From Elusimicrobiota bacterium (GTDB lineage Bacteria; Elusimicrobiota; Elusimicrobia; UBA1565; UBA9628): a DNA stretch of 64,000 bases. Below the pieces are notes generated by a model that saw nothing but the letters and a program-made list of their open reading frames with translations, searched no databases and was not told the origin of the DNA. The position numbers and the translations under genes were made by a program. The stretch lies in NCBI GenBank assembly GCA_030696455.1, contig JAUYSH010000042.1:46837-110836 (forward strand), in the 5' to 3' direction. Shown here piece after piece: positions 16,504-25,092 of this stretch (the stretch's first letter is position 1; each line of letters opens with the position of its first letter).

Positions 16504-19209
16504 TTAGCGCTCGCCGGCTTCGCTCCGGCGCGAGCGGAGCCATTTCTCCGCTTCCACCGCCCCGTGGATGCCGCCGCTCACCAGCACGATCCAAACCCAG
16601 GCCGACCACGAGATGGGGGCCGTGTGGAAGAGCCGGTTCATCACCGGCGAATAGGTGAACAGCATCTGCAGCCCGGCCATCAGCACCGCGCCTCCCAGCG
16701 CCGCGCGGTTGCTGAGCAGCCCCACCGCGAACACCGAGCGGCGCAGCGAGCGGCAATTGAAAAGGTAGGCCAGCTCGACGAACACGATGAGGTTGACGAC
16801 GATCGTCTGCGCCTCCGCGATCGGCAGCCCGATGCTTTTCGCGCGCAGGAAGGCCCCGAAGCCGCCCAGAGCCATCAGCGCGCCGACGAGCGCCAGCCGG
16901 CCGACCAGCTCCGGGGTGAGGATGGGCAGGTCCGCCTCCCGGGGCGGCCGCCGCATCGTGCCCTGCTCCACGGGCTCGAAGGCGAGCATCAGCCCTAGGC
17001 ACAGCGCGGTCGTCATGTTGATCCAGAGAATCTGCACCGGCTGGACCGGAAGCTGCGCGCCCATGAAAACGGCCGCGAGGATCAGAAGGCCCTCCCCCAG
17101 GTTCGTCGGCAAGGTCCACAGGATGAACTTCGTGAGGTTGTCGAAGACGCCGCGCCCCTCCTCGACGGCGGCCACGATCGTCGCGAAATTGTCGTCGGTC
17201 AGGACCATGTCCGAGGCCTCGCGGGCGACGTCCGTCCCGCCGAGGCCCATGGCGACGCCGATATTGGCCTGCTTGAGGGCCGGCGCGTCGTTGACGCCGT
17301 CTCCGGTCATCGCGACGATCTCGCCCAAGGACTGCAGGGCCCCCACCAGCCGCAGCTTCTGCGCCGGATCGATGCGGGCGAACACCGAGGTCTCGCGCAC
17401 GACCGCTCCCAGCTCCGCATCGGAGAGGCGCGAGAGCTCGCCGCCGGTCATCGTCCGGGGCGGCTGCGCCCCCTCGGCCTTCGGCTCGAGCTCCAGCTGC
17501 GCGGCGATGGCGGCGGCGGTCAGAGCGTGGTCGCCCGTGATCATCTTCACCCGGATGCCGGCCGTCCGGCAGGCCCGGACCGCGGCGATCGCCTCGGGCC
17601 GGGGGGGATCCATCAGCGCCTGAACCCCGAGGAACACCAGGTCCGAGGGCAGGGCCTCATGCGTGAGCGGTCCGTCGCCTCGCGCGGCGCCGCGGGCGAA
17701 CGCCAGGACCCGGTAGCCCTGCCCGGCGAGCGCCTCGGCGTCCTTGGTCAGGCGTTCCGCGTCCAGCGGCCGCTCGCGCCCGTCGGCGCCGAGCGCGGCG
17801 CCGCATTTCTCCAGCACCTTCTCGAGGGCGCCCTTGACGTAGATCACGCGGCCGCCGTCCGGGCTCTCATGAAGCGTCGCCATATACTGCCGGTCGGATT
17901 CGAAGGGAATGGCGTCCCGGCGCGGCCAGCCGGTTTTAACCTCGAAATCCTTGAGCCCGGCTTTGCGCGCGACGACCAGCAGCGCGCCCTCGGTCGGATC
18001 GCCGACGATCCCCCAACGGCCGTCCTTGAGCTCCAGCTCCGAATCGTTGCACAGGACGCCCGCGCGCAGACATTCCAAAAGCACCGGCGACGGCTCGCGG
18101 TGGGCGGTTTCTCCCTCGAGCGTCAGCCGGCCCTCCGGCTCGTAGCCCGCTCCTTGCGCCTCCCAGCGCTGCTCTCCCAGCACCAGGAAGCGGACCGTCA
18201 TCTGGTTTTGGGTCATCGTGCCGGTCTTGTCCGAGCAGATGATCGTCGTGCTGCCCAGGGTCTCCACGGCGGGCAATTTGCGGATGATCGCCTTGCGGGC
18301 GGCCAGGCGGTGGACCCCGATCGCCAAGGTGATGGTCATCGCCGCCGGCAGGCCCTCGGGAATCATCCCGACCGCCATCGCCACCGTGGCCATGAACAGC
18401 TCGACCCAGGTCATGCCCCGGTAGAGGCCGACCGCGAACATGACGGCGGACAGGCCGCAGATCGCGTAGAGCAGCCAGCGGCTGAACGCCTTGATCTTGA
18501 GGGTGAGGACGGTCTCGATCGTCGTCGCGTCCTGGACCATGCGGGCGATGCGCCCGGTCTCGGTGGCGTCTCCGATGGCCGCGACCGCGCCCCGGCCCTG
18601 GCCGTAGGTGACCAGCGCGCCCGCGTAGGCCATCGAGACGCGGTCGCCCAGCACGGCGTCCCCGTGGACCGCCGCGGTCTTTTTCTGGACCGGGACGGCC
18701 TCCCCGGTGAGGGCGGATTCGTCCACCTGCAGCTCGCGGCTTTCGAGGAGACGCAGGTCGGCGGGGATCTTGTCGCCCGAGCTCAGCAGCACGATGTCGC
18801 CCGGCGTCAGCTCGCGGGTCGGCACGCGCTTTTTCTTCCCGTCGCGCATCACGGTCGCCTCGGCCGACACCATGCCGCGCAGCGCCTCGACGGCCTTCTC
18901 CGCCTTGGACTCCTGCAGATGGCCCACGATCGCGTTGATCCAGACCACGCCGAAGATGACCCCGGCGTCGACCCAGTGCCCCAGGAAGGCCGTGACGACG
19001 GCGGCGGCCAGAAGCAGATAGACCAGGGGCTGGCGGAACTGGTCGAGGAAATGGAGCAGGGCGCTGCGCTTGGGACGGACCGAGAGCTCGTTGAACCCGT
19101 GCTCCTTATGGCGCGCGGCGACCTCCGCCGAGGAAAGCCCCGCGGCGAGGTCGGTCTTGAGAAGGCGGATCGCCTCCTCAGGCGGCAGCTGATGCCATGG
19201 CTGTTCCAT
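16504..19209 (-). CDS. P2-type cation-transporting ATPase
   Basis: The 901-residue protein has the full P-type layout: N-terminal cation ATPase domain, actuator loop with LTGEAVP, PEGLP in helix 4, phosphorylation motif SDKTGT (D327), hinge TGDGVNDAPALKQANIGVAMG and a six-helix C-terminal domain. The size fits bacterial calcium-type pumps. In helix 6 the Ca-pump pattern NLVTD is NMTTA here, so the aspartate that binds calcium in SERCA is absent while N..GE of helix 5 and PEGLP are kept. Cation identity is therefore open. I chose ATG 19209 (MEQPWHQLPPEEA), the usual N terminus; an in-frame ATG 21 nt upstream is the alternative. Confidence 0.92.
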   Translation of the reverse strand: MEQPWHQLPPEEAIRLLKTDLAAGLSSAEVAARHKEHGFNELSVRPKRSALLHFLDQFRQPLVYLLLAAAVVTAFLGHWVDAGVIFGVVWINAIVGHLQESKAEKAVEALRGMVSAEATVMRDGKKKRVPTRELTPGDIVLLSSGDKIPADLRLLESRELQVDESALTGEAVPVQKKTAAVHGDAVLGDRVSMAYAGALVTYGQGRGAVAAIGDATETGRIARMVQDATTIETVLTLKIKAFSRWLLYAICGLSAVMFAVGLYRGMTWVELFMATVAMAVGMIPEGLPAAMTITLAIGVHRLAARKAIIRKLPAVETLGSTTIICSDKTGTMTQNQMTVRFLVLGEQRWEAQGAGYEPEGRLTLEGETAHREPSPVLLECLRAGVLCNDSELELKDGRWGIVGDPTEGALLVVARKAGLKDFEVKTGWPRRDAIPFESDRQYMATLHESPDGGRVIYVKGALEKVLEKCGAALGADGRERPLDAERLTKDAEALAGQGYRVLAFARGAARGDGPLTHEALPSDLVFLGVQALMDPPRPEAIAAVRACRTAGIRVKMITGDHALTAAAIAAQLELEPKAEGAQPPRTMTGGELSRLSDAELGAVVRETSVFARIDPAQKLRLVGALQSLGEIVAMTGDGVNDAPALKQANIGVAMGLGGTDVAREASDMVLTDDNFATIVAAVEEGRGVFDNLTKFILWTLPTNLGEGLLILAAVFMGAQLPVQPVQILWINMTTALCLGLMLAFEPVEQGTMRRPPREADLPILTPELVGRLALVGALMALGGFGAFLRAKSIGLPIAEAQTIVVNLIVFVELAYLFNCRSLRRSVFAVGLLSNRAALGGAVLMAGLQMLFTYSPVMNRLFHTAPISWSAWVWIVLVSGGIHGAVEAEKWLRSRRSEAGER

Positions 19210-19274
19210 GTGCGAGTCTAGCCGAACCATCGGCCGGGCGCAATGAAATCCCGGTGACGGCTTCGTTCCGGCGC

Positions 19275-21065
19275 TTAAGCCTCGACCTTGGTCTTGAGGC
19301 GGTCCTTCAGCGCGTTGAACTGGTCCCAGAGCGCCTTGGGGAGCTTGTCGCCGAACTTCTCGAAGAAGCTCTTCACCCCGCCGAGCTCGGCCGTCCACTC
19401 CTCGGGCTTGACCGACAGGAGCTGGTCCAGCGCGCCGTCGGATAGATTAAGACCGGTCAGGTCGAGCGCGTCCGCCGTCGGCAGATAGCCGATCGCCGTC
19501 TTCTCGGCCTTGCCGGTTCCCGCGGCGCGGGCGAGGATCCATTCCAGCACGCGCAGGTTCTCGCCGAAGCCGGGCCACAGGAACTTGCCCTTCGCGTCCT
19601 TGCGGAACCAGTTCACGTGGAAGATCTTGGGCGGATGCGGGATCTTCTTGCCCATCTCGATCCAGTGGCCGAAGTACTCGCCCATGTTGTAGCCGCAGAA
19701 CGGCAGCATGGCCATCGGATCGCGGCGGATCTCGCCGACCGAGCCCTCCGCCGCCGCGGTGCGCTCGGAGGCGACGGTCGCGCCGAGGTAGACGCCGTGG
19801 TCCCAGTCGAGCGACTCGAACACGAGGGGTGCCAAGCGCTCGCGGCGTCCGCCGAAGACGATCGCGGAGATCGGAACGCCCTTGGGATCTTCCCACTTGG
19901 GGGAGATTGTCGGGCACTGGCCCGCGGGCGTCGTGAAACGGCTGTTCGGATGCGCGCCGAGCAGGGGCTTGCCGTTCTTGTCCTTGAAGTCGGGCTTCCA
20001 GGGCTTGCCCTCCCAGTTGGTGCCGGACGCGGGGGGCTCTCCCTCGCCGTCCTCCCACCAAACGCTTAGGTCATCACCCAAGAGGACGTTCGTGAAGATC
20101 GTGTTCTTCTGCATCGTCTTGATCGCGTTCGGGTTGGTCTTGGAGTTGGTCCCCGGAGCGACGCCGAAGAAGCCGGCCTCCGGGTTGCAGGCCCACAGGC
20201 GGCCGTCGAGGCCGACGCGCAGCCAGGCGATGTCGTCGCCGACGGTCCAGATCTTGAAGCCCTTGCCCTTGAGGCCTTCCGGCGGGATGATCATGGCGAG
20301 GTTGGTCTTGCCGCAGGCCGACGGGAAGGCGGCGACGACGTACTCCGTCTTGCCGTTGCGCTCCACGCCGAGGATGAGCATGTGCTCGGCCAGCCAGCCT
20401 TCCTTTCGCGCCTGCCACGAGGCGATGCGCAGGGCGAGGCACTTCTTGCCGAGCAAAGCGTTGCCGCCGTAGGCCGAGCCCACGGACCAGATCGTGTTGT
20501 CCTCGGGGAAGTGCAAGATCATCCGTTTGTTGACGTCGAGATCCGCTTTCGAATGGAGGCACTTCACGAATTCTCCATCCGTTCCAAGCTCCTCAAGAAC
20601 CGCATCTCCGATGCGGGTCATGATGCGCATGTTCAAGACGACGTAGATGCTGTCGGTGAGCTCCACTCCGATCTTCGAGAAGGGAGAGCCGACGGGCCCC
20701 ATCGAGAAGGGGATCACGTAGAGGGTGTGGCCGACCATCGAGCCCTTCAGGATCTCGCGGGCCTTGCGGTAGCCCTCCTCGGGCGACATCCAGTTGTTGG
20801 TCGGGCCGACCGCTTCCTTGTCCTTGGTGCAGATGAAGGTGAGGTTCTCGGTCCGCGCCACGTCGTTGGGGTTCGAGCGGCTGTAGAAGCAGCCGGGGTA
20901 CTTCTCCGCGTCGAGGGGGATCAACTGGCCGCGGGCGACGCCGCGCTTCTCGAGCCGCTTCTTCTCGGCTTCGGAGCCATCCACCCATACGACGGCGTCC
21001 GGAGTGCAGATCTGGGCGACTTCATCGACCCAGGCTTTGAGCTTGGCGTGTTTGATGTTGACCAT
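19275..21065 (-). CDS. pckG: Phosphoenolpyruvate carboxykinase (GTP)
   Basis: This 596-residue enzyme converts oxaloacetate and GTP to phosphoenolpyruvate, carbon dioxide and GDP, the entry to gluconeogenesis. The GTP-type family is clear from FPSACGKTNLAMI (P-loop), WTVGDDIAWLR and NWFRKDAKGKFLWPGFGEN. Length is typical. I chose ATG 21065 (MVNIKHAKLKAW) over the in-frame ATG five codons earlier. It lies 65 bp upstream of the P-type ATPase on the same strand, with no obvious functional tie. Confidence 0.96.
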   Translation of the reverse strand: MVNIKHAKLKAWVDEVAQICTPDAVVWVDGSEAEKKRLEKRGVARGQLIPLDAEKYPGCFYSRSNPNDVARTENLTFICTKDKEAVGPTNNWMSPEEGYRKAREILKGSMVGHTLYVIPFSMGPVGSPFSKIGVELTDSIYVVLNMRIMTRIGDAVLEELGTDGEFVKCLHSKADLDVNKRMILHFPEDNTIWSVGSAYGGNALLGKKCLALRIASWQARKEGWLAEHMLILGVERNGKTEYVVAAFPSACGKTNLAMIIPPEGLKGKGFKIWTVGDDIAWLRVGLDGRLWACNPEAGFFGVAPGTNSKTNPNAIKTMQKNTIFTNVLLGDDLSVWWEDGEGEPPASGTNWEGKPWKPDFKDKNGKPLLGAHPNSRFTTPAGQCPTISPKWEDPKGVPISAIVFGGRRERLAPLVFESLDWDHGVYLGATVASERTAAAEGSVGEIRRDPMAMLPFCGYNMGEYFGHWIEMGKKIPHPPKIFHVNWFRKDAKGKFLWPGFGENLRVLEWILARAAGTGKAEKTAIGYLPTADALDLTGLNLSDGALDQLLSVKPEEWTAELGGVKSFFEKFGDKLPKALWDQFNALKDRLKTKVEA

Positions 21066-21158
21066 GCCCCATTCTACCACGGCGCCAGGGGGGGCGGATT
21101 GACCTGCGTCAACCCGGGATTTGACGGTATTTTGAGGGCGCCGCCGGGCTCCCGGGGC

Positions 21159-21164
21159 TATACT
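21159..21164 (+). promoter_or_regulatory. -10 box TATACT, leaderless lipoprotein gene
   Basis: TATACT is followed by 6 nt (TTAGCT) and then the ATG at 21171. No -35 is visible at the correct spacing. Confidence 0.6.
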
Positions 21165-21170
21165 TTAGCT

Positions 21171-21791
21171 ATGACCACTCCAGCGCGATTCGTATTGGCC
21201 GCGGCTTTGTTGGGCGCCTCGGCCGGGTGCGTGTCGACCGCGAAGATGACGGCCGACGGGGAACCCGCCTTGTCCCCCGAGAGCCGGCGCGAGCTGGCCG
21301 AGAAGGTCTCCGCGGGCTGGTCGGAGGCGCCGCGCCTGGCGGCGAGGCTGATGATGTCGCGCTACGGGCCACCGGATCTGATCGGCTCGAGCCGCATGCT
21401 CTGGCACGGCAACGGCCCCTGGAAGCGCACCATCGTCCGCGACCTGCCCCGCCCTTACGCTCGCGCCGACGAGGAGGAGCAGGGCATCATCGAGCAGGCG
21501 GTCGCCTACAACCTGACCCCGGAGCAGGTCGCGGGCGTGAGCCCCTTCAGCCCCCGGCTGACCTTCGACTCCGCCCGCATGGAGATGACGAGCCGTTCCG
21601 ACAGCGAGGAGGTCAACTTCCTGCGCCTGAACCTCGCCAACGACGTTCTGATGGGCGTGATCACGGTGCCGGAGGCCTCCGACGTTTTCGCGAAAACGCT
21701 CAAGCTCGAGGCCGCGGGGAGGTCCGTTCCTTACATGAAGGGGCTTGCCTTCGGTCCGGGCCGGCCCGCGGCTTCGCCTACGCCGCCTTGA
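21171..21791 (+). CDS. Putative lipoprotein of unknown function
   Basis: The 206-residue protein begins with a lipoprotein-type signal (RFVLAAALLGASAGC). The mature part has no family I recognise; a GPPDLIGSSRMLWHGNGPWKR stretch and LTPEQVAGVSPFSP look structured. It is transcribed divergently from pckG. Its last 14 nt overlap the convergent end of mcsB. Confidence 0.75.
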   Translation: MTTPARFVLAAALLGASAGCVSTAKMTADGEPALSPESRRELAEKVSAGWSEAPRLAARLMMSRYGPPDLIGSSRMLWHGNGPWKRTIVRDLPRPYARADEEEQGIIEQAVAYNLTPEQVAGVSPFSPRLTFDSARMEMTSRSDSEEVNFLRLNLANDVLMGVITVPEASDVFAKTLKLEAAGRSVPYMKGLAFGPGRPAASPTPP

Positions 21792-22827
21792 GGCGGCGGC
21801 GGACCAAGGACGCCCGCAGGGCGTCGCGGTCGAGCGGCGAGAGCTCCTTCTGGGCCAGAAGGTCGAGGTGCGCGGGCTGGGTGGACAAGGTGAGCTCGTT
21901 GACGACCGAGAGGTCCGCGGGAAGCTTCCAGCCCATCGCTAGCCCCAGGCGCACACGCGAGAGGTGGTGCTGGGCCTCCTCGAAGGACAGGAGCCTCGCC
22001 GACCCGAGCAGGGCCAGCGACCGGTGAAGCTCGTCCTCGAGCCGGATCCGCGAGGCTCCGGCCGACATCGCCTCACGGGCCTCGTTCTCCCGGGCGCAAA
22101 CGGCGATCACGGATTTTTCGAGCGCGGCGAGGATCTCGGCCTCCGTCCGTCCGAAGCCGGTGGCGTTGGAAAGCTGGAAGAAGTCGCCGATGACGCGCGT
22201 GCCCTCTCCATACAGGCCGCGCGCCAATAGGCCCGCGCGGCCCAGGCCGTCGAGCAGCTTCGCGACGGCGCCGGTCATGCCCAGGGCCGGGAGGTGGACG
22301 AGGCAGGAGGCGCGCATGCCCGTGCCCAGGTTCGTCGGGCAGGCGGTCAGGTAGCCGAGATCGTCGCGGAATGCGAAGTCGAGCACCGAGGACAGACGGT
22401 CGTCGAGGCGGTCGACGCTCGCGTGCGCGGCGCGCAGCTGCTGGCCGGGAAGGAGCGCCGCCAGGCGGAAATGATCCTCCTCGTTGACCATGACGACGAT
22501 CGTCTCGTCGTCGCCGACGACGACCCCGCGCTGGGCGGGATGCGCGGCCAGCAGCGGGCTCGCCAAATGACGTTCCACCAAGAACGCTCGATCGATATGA
22601 TCAAGATCCCCCATCTTGAAGAAGGCGGCGTTCTTGATGTCGGCGAGCTTGAGGGCGTTGAACGCGTGATCGAGCGTCTTCTTGAGCGTATGCGGGCCGA
22701 GGTGGCCCGGGAACGGTCCGCGAAGGTTGCGCGCCAGGCGCACCCGCGACGACATCACGACCTCGTGCTGAGGCCCCTCGGCCTCGGCCCATTTGGTCTT
22801 GAAGCGCAGCATGTTGTGCAGCTGCAC
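21778..22827 (-). CDS. mcsB: Protein arginine kinase
   Basis: McsB phosphorylates arginine residues of proteins and in Firmicutes marks them for ClpCP. The 349-residue protein has the phosphagen-kinase-like SSRVRLARNLRGPFPG, the nucleotide/catalytic stretch CPTNLGTGMRAS, and near the C terminus RDALRA, matching the RDxxRA phospho-arginine-binding site. GTG 22827 is the likely start, 2 nt after the mcsA stop; ATG 22812 is a less complete alternative. CtsR and ClpC, usual partners in Firmicutes, are not next to it. Confidence 0.93.
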   Translation of the reverse strand: MQLHNMLRFKTKWAEAEGPQHEVVMSSRVRLARNLRGPFPGHLGPHTLKKTLDHAFNALKLADIKNAAFFKMGDLDHIDRAFLVERHLASPLLAAHPAQRGVVVGDDETIVVMVNEEDHFRLAALLPGQQLRAAHASVDRLDDRLSSVLDFAFRDDLGYLTACPTNLGTGMRASCLVHLPALGMTGAVAKLLDGLGRAGLLARGLYGEGTRVIGDFFQLSNATGFGRTEAEILAALEKSVIAVCARENEAREAMSAGASRIRLEDELHRSLALLGSARLLSFEEAQHHLSRVRLGLAMGWKLPADLSVVNELTLSTQPAHLDLLAQKELSPLDRDALRASLVRRRLKAA

Positions 22828-22829
22828 GC

Positions 22830-23168
22830 TCAGCGCCTCCCCGGCGTCTTGCCGCGATGGCGGTAGGCGCCGGCGTGCACGCGCGGCAGGAGGTCCTTGA
22901 CCTGCGCGAGGAAGTGCTCGTAGCAGTTCGGGCAGCCGAAGCGTCCCGTGTCGCGGAACGTCGTAAAGGAGATCCTGCAGGTCGGGCAGCGCGTCGCGTG
23001 GGCGCGCGTGCGCAGGGCGGCCAACGCCGTCATCATCGCGTCGAGGGCCGCGGCGGGCCCCGCGCCGGCGGCGCAGACCGAACACAGAGCCGCCTTCCTC
23101 ACCTGGTTGTTGACCACGGTCTGCACGAGCACCGCGGCCTCCCTCGTCCCGCAATCCTGGCATACCAT
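22830..23168 (-). CDS. mcsA: McsA, zinc-binding activator of McsB
   Basis: The 112-residue protein carries four CxxC pairs: CQDCG, CSVC, CPTC and CPNC, as expected for McsA, the activator of McsB. I chose ATG 23168 (MVCQDCG) because a TATAAT box ends 7 nt before it and inside the longer reading (ATG 23195), so the longer form would start upstream of its own promoter. The gene is followed directly by mcsB. Confidence 0.88.
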   Translation of the reverse strand: MVCQDCGTREAAVLVQTVVNNQVRKAALCSVCAAGAGPAAALDAMMTALAALRTRAHATRCPTCRISFTTFRDTGRFGCPNCYEHFLAQVKDLLPRVHAGAYRHRGKTPGRR

Positions 23169-23193
23169 CGTGTAAATTATAAGATACTTCACC
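23169..23193. promoter_or_regulatory. 25-bp divergent promoter between mcsA and mgtE
   Basis: Only 25 bp separate the two divergent start codons (ATG 23168 on minus, ATG 23194 on plus). The minus strand has TATAAT at 23181-23176, 7 nt before mcsA. The plus strand has GATACT at 23183-23188, 5 nt before mgtE. The two -10 boxes are adjacent, so both messages must be leaderless or nearly so, and the promoters should compete for polymerase. Confidence 0.6.
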
Positions 23194-24501
23194 ATGGACG
23201 CCGCCTCCTCGGTCATACTGCGCTTCATCGACACGGACCCCCAGCAGGCGGCGCTCGCCCTGGAGGGCTTGTCGCCGCGGGGCGCGGCCTCCATCGTGCG
23301 TGCCCTGCCCCATGAGGCCGCCGCGCGCCTTCTCGCGCGGGTGCACCCTCAGTCCGAGGCCGCCATCTATGAGCACCTCGTCCCCGAGCCCGCGGCGACC
23401 CTGCTCGGCCTCGCCGACGCCGACGACGCCGCCGACGCTTTTCGCGCCCTGACGGACGAGTCTCGCCGCGTCCTGCTCGCCTCGCTCTCGCCCGAACGCC
23501 GCCGCGAGCTCGAGGAGCGGCTCTCCTACCCCGACCACAGCGTGGGCCAGATCATGCGCACCGACGTCGTCGCCTTCTCCAAGGACGCGAGCGTGCGCGA
23601 CGTCGTCATCCGCCTGAAGACGATCACGGCCACCAAGCATCCGCAGAGCTACGCTTACGTCGTCGACGCGCAGCGCCGTCTGCTCGGCGTGCTCAACATG
23701 CGCGACCTGCTGCTCGCGGAGGACGACGCCCGCGTCGAGACCATCATGCGCACGGACGTCGTTTCCGTCCCCGCGCACATCGACCGCGAGGAGCTGATCT
23801 CCGAGCCGAAGGTGAAGGGCTACCTCTCGATCCCCGTCGTCGACGCCCAGGGACGTCTGCTCGGCGCCGTGCGCACCTCGGATCTGCTCGAGTCCTCCCA
23901 GGAGGAGGCGACCGAGGACCTGCAAAGACTCTTCGGCGCGAGCGCCGAAGAACGCGCCTTCTCCCCGCTGCTCTTCAAGGTGCGCCAGCGCCTTCCCTGG
24001 CTCACCGTCAACCTCGCCACCGCCTTCCTGGCCTCGGCCGTCGTCGCGGTGTTCGAGGACCTCATCGCGCGGATCGCCGTTCTGGCCGTGTTCCTTCCCA
24101 TCGTCGCCGGCCAGGGCGGCAACTCGGGCGTGCAGTCCCTGTCGGTCGTGCTTCGGGGGCTCATCGTCGGAGAGGTGCGCCTGCGCGACGCCATGCGCTT
24201 GACCACGCTCGAGGTCAGCGTGGGCCTCGTCAACGGCCTCGTCATCGGTCTCGCCACCGGCGTCTGCGTCTGGCTCTGGAACGGCAACCCCTGGATGGGG
24301 CTCGTCCTCGGTCTGGCGATGGTCGTCAACCTCGTCGCCGCCGGCTTCGCGGGGGCGGTGATCCCTCTGGGGATGAAGCGCCTGGGCTTCGACCCCGCGC
24401 AGTCATCCGGCATCTTCCTGACCACAGTCACCGATGTCGTCGGCTTCTTCGCCTTCCTCGGCTTCGCGTTCCTCTTCCAGGCGCACCTCCTGCCGCGATG
24501 A
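23194..24501 (+). CDS. mgtE: MgtE-family magnesium transporter
   Basis: The 435-residue protein has the MgtE plan: an N-terminal helical domain (LPHEAAARLLARVHP repeats), two CBS domains (about residues 125-240, each starting near IMRTDVV), a connecting helix and a membrane domain. Pore-region motifs GQGGNSGVQSLSV and FDPAQSSGIFLTTVTDVVGFF are intact. In the family the N and CBS domains close the channel when magnesium is high. No RNA leader is possible because the start is only 25 bp from mcsA. Confidence 0.92.
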   Translation: MDAASSVILRFIDTDPQQAALALEGLSPRGAASIVRALPHEAAARLLARVHPQSEAAIYEHLVPEPAATLLGLADADDAADAFRALTDESRRVLLASLSPERRRELEERLSYPDHSVGQIMRTDVVAFSKDASVRDVVIRLKTITATKHPQSYAYVVDAQRRLLGVLNMRDLLLAEDDARVETIMRTDVVSVPAHIDREELISEPKVKGYLSIPVVDAQGRLLGAVRTSDLLESSQEEATEDLQRLFGASAEERAFSPLLFKVRQRLPWLTVNLATAFLASAVVAVFEDLIARIAVLAVFLPIVAGQGGNSGVQSLSVVLRGLIVGEVRLRDAMRLTTLEVSVGLVNGLVIGLATGVCVWLWNGNPWMGLVLGLAMVVNLVAAGFAGAVIPLGMKRLGFDPAQSSGIFLTTVTDVVGFFAFLGFAFLFQAHLLPR

Positions 24502-25091
24502 TCCTCCCGGGCCTGAGCCGGCCCGTCGGCACGATCTGGTGCATCGGCCGCAACTACGCCGAGCACGCCAAGGAGCTCGGCAACGAGGTCCCCGCCGCGC
24601 CGGTCGTCTTCCTCAAGCCCGCGTCGTCCTTGCTCCTCGACGGCGGCGTCCTGCGCCTGCCCGCGGACAGCCGGCGGGTGGATCACGAGGTGGAGCTCGT
24701 CGTCGCCGCGGGACAGAGCCTGATGATGGCCGCCGGTATCGATTTCACCGCGCGCGACCTTCAGGAAGCCGACAAGAAAAAGGGCCTGCCCTGGACCTCG
24801 GCCAAAGGCCGGCCGGGCTTCGCCGCGGTCGGGAATTTCATCCCGCTGGCCTTGCCTTCCGAGCTCGAGCTGTCCGTGGACGGGGCCGTGCGCCAGCGCG
24901 GGACCACCTGGGACATGATCTTCTCCGTGGAAAAGATCATCGAGCACCTCGACTCGACTTACGGGCTCAGCGAGGGAGACCTGATCTTCACGGGAACCCC
25001 CGCGGGCGTGGCGCCGGTCGCCGCGGGGTCGCGCGTGGAGGCCCTTCTCAACGGCGGGGAAAGCCGCCTCCGCCTGACCGTCGGCGGTTAG
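24498..25091 (+). CDS. Fumarylacetoacetate hydrolase-family protein
   Basis: The 197-residue enzyme resembles the small FAH / acylpyruvase group. The metal-binding pattern HEVELV is followed by FTARDLQEADKKKGLPWTSAKG and the end motif IFTGTPAGVAPV. Members cleave acylpyruvates or decarboxylate oxaloacetate; the substrate here is not resolved. ATG 24498 overlaps the mgtE stop by 4 nt. Confidence 0.88.
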   Translation: MILPGLSRPVGTIWCIGRNYAEHAKELGNEVPAAPVVFLKPASSLLLDGGVLRLPADSRRVDHEVELVVAAGQSLMMAAGIDFTARDLQEADKKKGLPWTSAKGRPGFAAVGNFIPLALPSELELSVDGAVRQRGTTWDMIFSVEKIIEHLDSTYGLSEGDLIFTGTPAGVAPVAAGSRVEALLNGGESRLRLTVGG

Positions 25092-25092
25092 C

